A stretch of DNA of 15,950 nt from an uncultured Bacteroidales bacterium (GTDB taxonomy: Bacteria; Bacteroidota; Bacteroidia; Bacteroidales; UBA932): contig CAKUSF010000043.1 in assembly GCA_934678915.1 (NCBI GenBank), positions 1 to 15,950 on the forward strand. The letters are read 5' to 3'. Positions within the stretch are counted from its first letter, which is position 1. The number at the start of each line of letters is the position of its first letter. Of this stretch, positions 1 through 5,915 are shown in pieces. Position numbers and translations under genes: made by a program. Below the pieces are notes generated by a model. That model saw only the letters and a list, made by a program, of their open reading frames with translations, was not told where the DNA came from and searched no databases.

Positions 1-195
1 AGTACCAGTGTAAAGTGATGGCTTCAGTGAGCCATGTTGGGTCATCTTCCATGTGTCCACGGAAGGCGTGATGTCTGCATTGTAGCTGAATGGTTCGGCT
101 GTCATCTGGGCGTGAAGATCCACAGATGCAATCGCCACCGTGGCTAATAACGCCAAACGGATGGCTTTAAGGTCTGGTTTCGGGATAGTTTTCAT
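1..195 (-). CDS. Secreted protein, N-terminal fragment (possibly RHS/YD-repeat type)
   Basis: An open frame of 65 codons starts at the ATG at 193-195 and runs off the left edge without a stop, so only the N-terminus is visible. Residues 1-29 look like a signal peptide: a basic start (MKTIPKPDLK), a hydrophobic stretch (LALLATVAIAS) and a likely cleavage site at LHA/Q. The mature part contains TPSVDTWKMTQHGSLKPSLYTGT-like text around residues 43-65. This 'theme of Y/G before a SLYTGT segment' recalls the start of secreted Bacteroidota proteins with RHS/YD repeats, but that is from memory and the repeats themselves would lie outside the window. The gene lies downstream of lnt on the same strand after a 245-bp gap, so it probably has its own promoter, although I could not find a convincing one. 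The reading frame is well supported; the family assignment is tentative. Confidence 0.6.
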   Translation of the reverse strand, partial: MKTIPKPDLKAIRLALLATVAIASVDLHAQMTAEPFSYNADITPSVDTWKMTQHGSLKPSLYTGT

Positions 196-256
196 AATGG
201 TTTATTGTTATGTGTCACTTGACGCTAAGTAACGCATTTTCGGGCAGAATTGCAAA

Positions 257-293
257 TAAAAAAAATGAATTTGTAGTTGCCTATGTTCGGCAA
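257..293 (-). terminator. Possible weak terminator downstream of lnt
   Basis: In the 245-bp gap between the lnt stop and the next minus-strand start (196-440), the minus strand has a 5-bp stem TTGCC/GGCAA with a 7-nt loop (277-293), followed about 12 nt later by a run of eight T (258-265). The stem is short and the T-run is displaced, so this is only a candidate for the lnt 3' end. I see no gene, RNA or convincing promoter in the rest of the gap. It also carries two copies of a short motif on the plus strand (GCAACAAAATC at about 302-312 and 371-381), which may be chance. Confidence 0.25.
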
Positions 294-440
294 ATGCTGA
301 CGGCAACAAAATCAGAAAGGCTTCGTTTTCTATATAATATGTCGCCACAGGACTCCTCACGGCACTCTTCAGCAACAAAATCGTCCCAAAATGTCGTCCA
401 AGAACCTCTTAAAACTTGATGATATTGATGCAACACGTAG

Positions 441-2105
441 CTACCTGGTGAAACGGCGGACAAGGGTGGCGAGGAGAATTAGGGCGGCCATTAGGGTGGA
501 GAGGCGGCCTATGAAGTCACCGTGGAGGACAAAGAATGTCTGTTGGTCACATAGGCCGACCTTACCTTTCAGGACTTCCGGCTGCCACCAAGACGTGTGG
601 GAAACAATCTTGCCAGACGGATCTATGATGGCGGAGATGCCGGTGTTGGCACAGCGGGCGATCCAACGACGGGTCTCAATGGCACGGAGACGGGAATATG
701 ACAAGTGCTGAACATAGCCGGGAGTGTCTCCCCACCATGCATCGTTAGTGATCACGGCCAGAAGACGGGCTCCTTTACGGACATATTCAGTGCAATATTC
801 ACCATAGACAGATTCGTAGCAGACAGCGCAGCCGACCGGGATTGTCTCGCTTACAAAGACCTCACTTCGCGAAGTCGAATCAGTCAGGCTGTCAGAAACA
901 GCTGAAATCTGGGCACCGGAAGCATCGGCATATTCATTGAAATGCAGCGGTCCAACCTCACTCTGTCCTATGCAACGGCCCATGACCCCTCCAAGCCAAT
1001 CGTCTATCTTACAGAAAAATGCAGGGTATGGCGTCATCTCCACACCTACAACAAGCTTGCTTTTGTGGAATATTTCCGGGAAGCTGAAAGCGTCCAGCAT
1101 CAAGGCAGAGTTGTGTGTTTCCATCCAGATTCCGTCTCCTGCCTGGCGTGCGGTGTAAGACGGTCTGAGAGCCCTTTTCAAGTAAGTTCTCGAAGATGCA
1201 CCGACAAGCATGTTAGCATTAGGATGCTCCGACAAAAACGAAGTAAATCGCTTGATAGTAGGGCTGGATGGCAGATCATTTGTAACCACGTCCCACGTGA
1301 AGGTCTCAGGCGCGACCAAAAGCACCGGCTCGCTGTCCTGAATGTCAGCGAACTGACTAAGCAGCAATTCGTTTTGTTCATCTTGTGTCATTCCACCGAA
1401 CTTGTTGTACGGGTCGATGTTCGGTTGGGCAATGACAACATCGAGGGTCTCGTTACATGGTTCCGGCTTCAGGAATGAAGACACGACAGGAGGAGCCACA
1501 AACAAGGCCAGAGTTCCCAGTAGAGCCGCAGACTTGGCCTTCCAATTGAACGTCATCCAACGACCGCTCGCAAGGGAACTCAGAATCCCGAAGACACTGA
1601 GATTAGCTGCCCAGACAAGAAGCGAGCCTCCAAGGGTGCCGGTATATTCATACCATTGAATCCATCCTGTAGTGCGCGCAAAGGCATTGCCTAGCACGAG
1701 CCAAGGCCAGCTGATCTGCGCACTAGTAAGGTACCACCTCTCCCATGCAACCCAAGCGAATGCAAGGAATATGTACGGAAGCGCACCGCTTAGCCATTTG
1801 CGGCTCCAACGGAACAGACCGAAGATGAGCGACATCTGAAAAGCGTTGGCAAGGATTGCGAATATTCCCCCTCCCACCGTTGCATTGCAGACCCAAAACG
1901 TCGTGGCGGCATTCCACAGCACGAAACAGAGGTAGTGCCACCAGCAGAAACCTTTCATCTCGTCACCGTCCGCGATATCCTCGGCCCAAAGTAGAGGCAC
2001 AAAGGCAATTAACGACAGCCATCCCATCCCCGGAACCAGAAACGGAACGCTCAGCAGTGCTGATGAAACAACTATCAGTAACAGAACAGTCAATCTTCTC
2101 TTCAT
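441..2105 (-). CDS. lnt: Apolipoprotein N-acyltransferase
   Basis: This 554-residue inner-membrane enzyme adds the third, amide-linked acyl chain to the N-terminal cysteine of lipoproteins, the last step of lipoprotein maturation. The first ~210 residues are a hydrophobic multi-span region, with clear membrane segments near 5-40, 58-100, 108-122, 160-178 and 193-212. A carbon-nitrogen hydrolase (nitrilase) domain follows from about 221 (LDVVIAQPNIDP), and a last hydrophobic segment lies at about 533-548. The expected catalytic triad is visible: Glu267 in VAPETF, Lys350 in HKSKLVVGVE and Cys429 in CAVCYES. The spacing and order match the family (E267/K335/C387 in the E. coli enzyme), and the length is slightly above the usual ~510-530. 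The start is the ATG at 2103-2105, which begins a normal MKRRLTVLLL membrane N-terminus. The stop is TAG at 441-443. A promoter-like -7 box lies only 8 bp upstream of the start. Confidence 0.93.
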   Translation of the reverse strand: MKRRLTVLLLIVVSSALLSVPFLVPGMGWLSLIAFVPLLWAEDIADGDEMKGFCWWHYLCFVLWNAATTFWVCNATVGGGIFAILANAFQMSLIFGLFRWSRKWLSGALPYIFLAFAWVAWERWYLTSAQISWPWLVLGNAFARTTGWIQWYEYTGTLGGSLLVWAANLSVFGILSSLASGRWMTFNWKAKSAALLGTLALFVAPPVVSSFLKPEPCNETLDVVIAQPNIDPYNKFGGMTQDEQNELLLSQFADIQDSEPVLLVAPETFTWDVVTNDLPSSPTIKRFTSFLSEHPNANMLVGASSRTYLKRALRPSYTARQAGDGIWMETHNSALMLDAFSFPEIFHKSKLVVGVEMTPYPAFFCKIDDWLGGVMGRCIGQSEVGPLHFNEYADASGAQISAVSDSLTDSTSRSEVFVSETIPVGCAVCYESVYGEYCTEYVRKGARLLAVITNDAWWGDTPGYVQHLSYSRLRAIETRRWIARCANTGISAIIDPSGKIVSHTSWWQPEVLKGKVGLCDQQTFFVLHGDFIGRLSTLMAALILLATLVRRFTR

Positions 2106-2113
2106 AACGACTA

Positions 2114-2145
2114 CAAAAATAAGCCATACCTATCACAAAACCAAT
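2114..2145 (-). promoter_or_regulatory. Candidate Bacteroidota promoter for lnt
   Basis: Read on the minus strand, TATTTTTG (2114-2121) fits the Bacteroidota -7 consensus TAnnTTTG exactly. A partial -33 box ATTG (2142-2145) lies 20 bp upstream of it. The -7 box ends 8 bp before the lnt ATG, so transcription would start nearly at the start codon. Because the leader is A-rich on the plus strand, a chance match is possible. Confidence 0.35.
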
Positions 2146-2182
2146 CAGTCCACACTAATTATTATATTTTTTCACCGCTCTT

Positions 2183-2214
2183 CTTGTAAATTTAAACGTT
2201 TTATCATATCTTTG
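2183..2214 (+). promoter_or_regulatory. Promoter for the peptide-GLPGLI-receptor unit
   Basis: TATCTTTG at 2207-2214 matches the Bacteroidota -7 consensus TAnnTTTG exactly, and CTTG at 2183-2186 is a near-match to the -33 TTTG box with a 20-bp spacer. The predicted transcript would begin near 2220, leaving a ~20-nt A-rich leader without a Shine-Dalgarno sequence before the ATG at 2240, which is normal for this phylum. It is back to back with the lnt promoter candidate. Confidence 0.65.
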
Positions 2215-2239
2215 TCCTTGAACAAAAATAAAAAACATT

Positions 2240-2461
2240 ATGAAGAAAAAATTAATCCTAACCTCTTTGGCCCTAATTATGGGCTTCTCGCTCGCTTTTG
2301 CAGCCGTTGAACACTATTACAGTTTTGTTCTATCATGTGGAAAAACCGTGCTTATAACACTTGAAGAGGAGCTAAGCGCAGAACAATTATTGGCTATTAA
2401 TGATAGTCTTGAATCAACCTTATGTCCGAGTCCAGATGAATCAGAATTTGACCCGTCTTAA
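2240..2461 (+). CDS. Small secreted acidic protein (73 aa), unknown function
   Basis: I do not recognise a named family. Residues 1-21 form a textbook signal peptide: MKKK, a hydrophobic core and cleavage at FAFA-type AFA/AVE. The mature part is about 52 residues, strongly acidic (about eleven Asp/Glu against one Lys) and has two cysteines, Cys33 (in SCGKTV) and Cys62 (in TLCPS). These could form one disulfide in the periplasm or outside the cell. The C-terminal tail SPDESEFDPS is charged and probably disordered. It has its own clear promoter and is the first gene of a three-gene unit; its 3' end overlaps the GLPGLI gene. Small ORFs with signal peptides in front of GLPGLI genes occur elsewhere in Bacteroidales as far as I recall. 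Signal peptide, promoter and overlap make it a real gene; the role is unknown. Confidence 0.75.
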   Translation: MKKKLILTSLALIMGFSLAFAAVEHYYSFVLSCGKTVLITLEEELSAEQLLAINDSLESTLCPSPDESEFDPS

Positions 2462-3305
2462 GCATCGGATAGCAATCCTCTTGATTGGACTCATTATTCT
2501 CAGTCCTTGCGCTTTGGCTCAAGGACTGAGAATCACCTACGTGTTCCAATATAAGAATGACAAGAACAGCAATGGCTATAAAACGGAGATGGACATGACC
2601 GTTGATTTCAACGGAAAACATGCCTCGTTCTATAGCGACAATTGTTTCTTGAGGGATTCTTTAAGTCTTAAAGCTTTTGACTCGCATGGAACCATCATCG
2701 ATGATGAAATATATGGGCAAATCACACGAATGTCCAACAAATCATCCAAAAATGTACTGTTCGTTGACTACACATCTTCTGAATTTAACCAAGTTTACAG
2801 ATACTCTTTGAACTACCTGAGAGGAAGAGGGAAGTTAGAGACTCCGAAATGGGAGATATTGGAAGAAAGGAAAGAGATTGAAGGCTACCGTACCAAGATG
2901 GCACGTGCCGAATACATGGGAAGAGAATGGACCATCTGGTTCACAGAGGAGATTCCTGCCAGTACCGGGCCTTGGCTTCTTTTCGGAGCGCCAGGTCTGA
3001 TAGTGAAAGCTCAGGATTCGGAAAAACTGTTCTTGTTCCGGATGAGGTACATAGAAGAAATCGACAGCACACTTGACCGTTATCCACATTTGGAAAGGAT
3101 CCTTGAACGGGACAAGAGCCAAAGTTTGGGTATTGTTTTTTCCGGGAATATTCATGATGCAGAAAAAATCTATTACAAGCTGCGAACCGACATAGACTAT
3201 CAGCATCAATCATCAGGAATATCAAAAACAGTGGTAAACGGTAAGGACATAAGCGGAAGTTATTTTAAGTATATTCCGATAATCCCTATAGCGAATGAAA
3301 AATGA
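2436..3305 (+). CDS. GLPGLI family secreted protein
   Basis: This 289-residue protein carries the family signature: a WEIL...I.GY.T segment, the GREWTIWFTEEIP stretch and then GAPGLI (residues 184-189 from this start), the local form of GLPGLI, followed by VKAQD. The function of GLPGLI proteins is not known; they are found in Bacteroidota next to TonB-receptor-like proteins, as here. I chose the ATG at 2436 because it gives a normal signal peptide (MNQNLTRLKHR, hydrophobic core, cleavage near ALA/QGL). An in-frame ATG at 2400 would add 12 residues in front of that signal sequence and is less likely. The gene overlaps the preceding small gene by 26 bp in another frame and ends 11 bp before the next gene, so all three are probably translated from one message. 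The product is expected in the periplasm or on the outer membrane. Confidence 0.85.
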   Translation: MNQNLTRLKHRIAILLIGLIILSPCALAQGLRITYVFQYKNDKNSNGYKTEMDMTVDFNGKHASFYSDNCFLRDSLSLKAFDSHGTIIDDEIYGQITRMSNKSSKNVLFVDYTSSEFNQVYRYSLNYLRGRGKLETPKWEILEERKEIEGYRTKMARAEYMGREWTIWFTEEIPASTGPWLLFGAPGLIVKAQDSEKLFLFRMRYIEEIDSTLDRYPHLERILERDKSQSLGIVFSGNIHDAEKIYYKLRTDIDYQHQSSGISKTVVNGKDISGSYFKYIPIIPIANEK

Positions 3306-3316
3306 CATAGAGAGCC

Positions 3317-5908
3317 ATGACAAAACAGCGACTTACCCTACTGCTTATCTCGCTGATTCTTTCACTAAACGGCTTTGCCCAAAAACATGTCAGCGGCAGA
3401 ATCATCGATGAAAAGACAAAAGAGCCTGTCGCAGGCGCTTTCGTGCTAATCAGCCGCGAAGGGACAGTTCTTGCCAACTGCCTAAGTGACAGTGAAGGGG
3501 CATTTAATGTTGATGTTGGTAACTCAACAGATAATCTTACATTATCCACCTCAATCCTTGGTTTCAGTCCAATGGAGATGAAACTTGACCGGAATGACAA
3601 CCTTCTAATAAAGTTAAAAGAACAGAAGCTCAGCCTAAAGGCCTCCAGAATCAAGGCAGACGTGATCAAAGAGGAAGGTGACACTCTCACATTCTCGGCT
3701 GGTGCTTTCAAAGAGCGAAGTGACAGGACATTGGGAGAGCTTTTGGAAAGGCTACCCGGAATCACTGTGACAAAGAGCGGTGGAATTCTCTACAATGGCA
3801 GCTACATTAACAAATTCTACATAGAGGGGCTGGATATGATGGGGGCAAACTATGGTTCGGTGACAAAAAATTTTTCTTTGGAATCTGTCGCAAGCATCGA
3901 AGTTTACAAAGATCATCAGCCTGTCCAAGCACTTGCCGGATTGGAACATACTGGTAAAGCAGCCGTGAACATTATTTTGAAAGAAAATGCAAAAGGAACC
4001 TGGCTATTCAGCGGTGATGCCGCTGTTGGAGCTCCGGAATTTCCTTTGTTTGATGTCAGGACAATGCTCAGCAGGTTCTCAAAAAAACAGCAGAACCTTT
4101 TCCTCATAAAAGGGAACAGCATAGGAGAAGACATCACTAAAGAGATTCAAGAACAAAGATATTTCGGTAAAACAGGTGGTTTCTTGATAAATGACAACGG
4201 ACTAGACTCAGATTTCAACACCAATCTAAATCCTCGCAAGAGTCTAATTGACTTACCACATGAGTTCTGGTACGACAATGTTTCCTGGACTTCAACGATG
4301 AATCATCTTCAGAGACTCAAAAATGACATTCAGCTTAGGACAGCTGTCTCCCTTGGCTCTGAGAATTACGAAGAAACCATAGACAGAATTGAGACGGTGC
4401 GTTTTGAAGACAGCGGCACAATGATCATAAACGACAATTCTTCCATGATGGACAAACTGAGGATGGGTTTCATCAAACTAAATATAGAGAAAAACAATCG
4501 GAAGGTATTTTTGTCTGACGAAATCATGATGTCAGGCCAGATCAGAAGAAACGATTCACAGATGAGCGGTTCGCATTGGCACAACCAAGGCTACGATCTT
4601 CCTTCATTCAAGATTCAAAATAACCTTGATGCCACTCTTAGGACATCACAGAAAAAAGCAGTCAAGTTGTCCAGTCTGATGTACTATGTAAGGAACAATC
4701 ACCGAGCGAATTATTCAACGGGAGCGCTCGAAGCCTCACAATCTCTCAACAATTCAGATTTCAAGAATGCTAACGAAGTGTCCTACAAGGTCCGGGTAAA
4801 AATTTTGGATATCACCCTCGGTGGAAAACTGGATGTTAATTATTTAACCCAAGATGTCAGTCTTGTCGGACTGACAACCAACGACTTTATTACATCAGAG
4901 AAGTTCAATGCTTTGATGCTGAAGCCTGGGCTATCAATTGCCGCTACGACCAACATCGGCAAGGCAAGAATCCGTCTGTTCATTCCTTTTTCATTGACAA
5001 CCGTGTCGAGTAATCATGACCCAGCCATGACATGGCCTGAGTTTACTCCCACTTTCACTTTGACGCAACGGCTGTGTAACAACCTTAAGGCAAGCGCCAA
5101 TGTGTCCTACACCGTAACGAGATCAAATCCTGAAAATCTGGCAAAGGCTGCGATCATGACCGACTACAGGAACATTCGGAGGAACGGACAGATGACAGAA
5201 GGTGACCGGATAAACGCAAACGCCGGATTGAATTATGCGAACCATGTAAACATGATTTTCGCATCAACATCGGCATACTACTCAAGAACCACATCCGAAC
5301 AGGCCAGATCGTACAGTTATTCGGAGAACTTCACGTTGTCCTCGCTGCTCCCATACTCTACATACTCAAATTCGTACGGAGGCAACGCAGAGTTTTCTAA
5401 ATATTTTGGGCTCAAGACATTATGTATGGATTTCAGCATAGGGTACGATCATCGATCTGGGAAGGATTTCCTCCAAGGCAATGCTTATGACTATTTGTCA
5501 GAGGGCTGTAGAGCCTACGCAAGCATCAAGACATCAGCTCTGAAATGGGCGCATGCAGAAGCCTCCGTCCAATGGACCTTGCAAAAGGACAAAGCATTCT
5601 CAACCCTCAACAGCCGGATTCTCAACTTATCCGCCAAGATAAACCTCTACCCGGTAAGGAGTCTGGCCATTAATTCAGAGTTGTTCTACTGCAAACAGTG
5701 GAGATCTGATAGGACTTTCAGCAACAGCCCTTTGATCAAGTGTTCCGTGGAATGGAAGCGAAAGAATTACGTCCTTTTCATCGAAGGCCATAACCTACTG
5801 AACATCAAGACACTCACAGACGAGGTAAACTATCACTACAGGACTGTCTCTACTGTCACGAAACTAAGGGGACGAGAATATCTCACCGGAATAAGGATGA
5901 CATTATAA
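3317..5908 (+). CDS. TonB-dependent-receptor-like outer-membrane protein with CarboxypepD_reg-like domain
   Basis: The 863-residue product has a signal peptide (about 1-21, NGFA/QKH), a carboxypeptidase-regulatory-like beta-sandwich (about 24-103, HVSGRIIDEKTKEPVAGAFV), then a plug domain (about 118-225). Plug hallmarks are LLERLPGIT at 142-150, FYIEGLDMMG around 167-176 and IEVYKDHQPVQA around 194-205. The remaining ~635 residues have the alternating polar/aromatic pattern of a beta-barrel. No TonB box could be recognised. The last residues, YLTGIRMTL, lack the usual terminal aromatic residue of barrel proteins. No SusD partner lies nearby; instead the gene follows a GLPGLI gene by 11 bp, the typical pairing for this subgroup. 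Its substrate is unknown: peptide or siderophore uptake, or a non-transport role, are all possible. The stop is 7 bp from the stop of the convergent DUF5686 gene. Confidence 0.85.
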   Translation: MTKQRLTLLLISLILSLNGFAQKHVSGRIIDEKTKEPVAGAFVLISREGTVLANCLSDSEGAFNVDVGNSTDNLTLSTSILGFSPMEMKLDRNDNLLIKLKEQKLSLKASRIKADVIKEEGDTLTFSAGAFKERSDRTLGELLERLPGITVTKSGGILYNGSYINKFYIEGLDMMGANYGSVTKNFSLESVASIEVYKDHQPVQALAGLEHTGKAAVNIILKENAKGTWLFSGDAAVGAPEFPLFDVRTMLSRFSKKQQNLFLIKGNSIGEDITKEIQEQRYFGKTGGFLINDNGLDSDFNTNLNPRKSLIDLPHEFWYDNVSWTSTMNHLQRLKNDIQLRTAVSLGSENYEETIDRIETVRFEDSGTMIINDNSSMMDKLRMGFIKLNIEKNNRKVFLSDEIMMSGQIRRNDSQMSGSHWHNQGYDLPSFKIQNNLDATLRTSQKKAVKLSSLMYYVRNNHRANYSTGALEASQSLNNSDFKNANEVSYKVRVKILDITLGGKLDVNYLTQDVSLVGLTTNDFITSEKFNALMLKPGLSIAATTNIGKARIRLFIPFSLTTVSSNHDPAMTWPEFTPTFTLTQRLCNNLKASANVSYTVTRSNPENLAKAAIMTDYRNIRRNGQMTEGDRINANAGLNYANHVNMIFASTSAYYSRTTSEQARSYSYSENFTLSSLLPYSTYSNSYGGNAEFSKYFGLKTLCMDFSIGYDHRSGKDFLQGNAYDYLSEGCRAYASIKTSALKWAHAEASVQWTLQKDKAFSTLNSRILNLSAKINLYPVRSLAINSELFYCKQWRSDRTFSNSPLIKCSVEWKRKNYVLFIEGHNLLNIKTLTDEVNYHYRTVSTVTKLRGREYLTGIRMTL

Positions 5909-5915
5909 GACAGCG

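Noticed and set aside
281..463. 60-residue minus-strand open frame in the gap after lnt
   Set aside because: It overlaps the lnt 3' end, has no recognisable features and no promoter box; it looks like a chance frame.
942..1478. 178-residue plus-strand open frame
   Set aside because: It lies antisense within lnt, has no signal, domain or promoter, and lnt is strongly supported by its catalytic motifs.
3286..3765. 159-residue minus-strand open frame
   Set aside because: Antisense to the signal peptide and plug region of the receptor; composition is that of a reverse-frame shadow.
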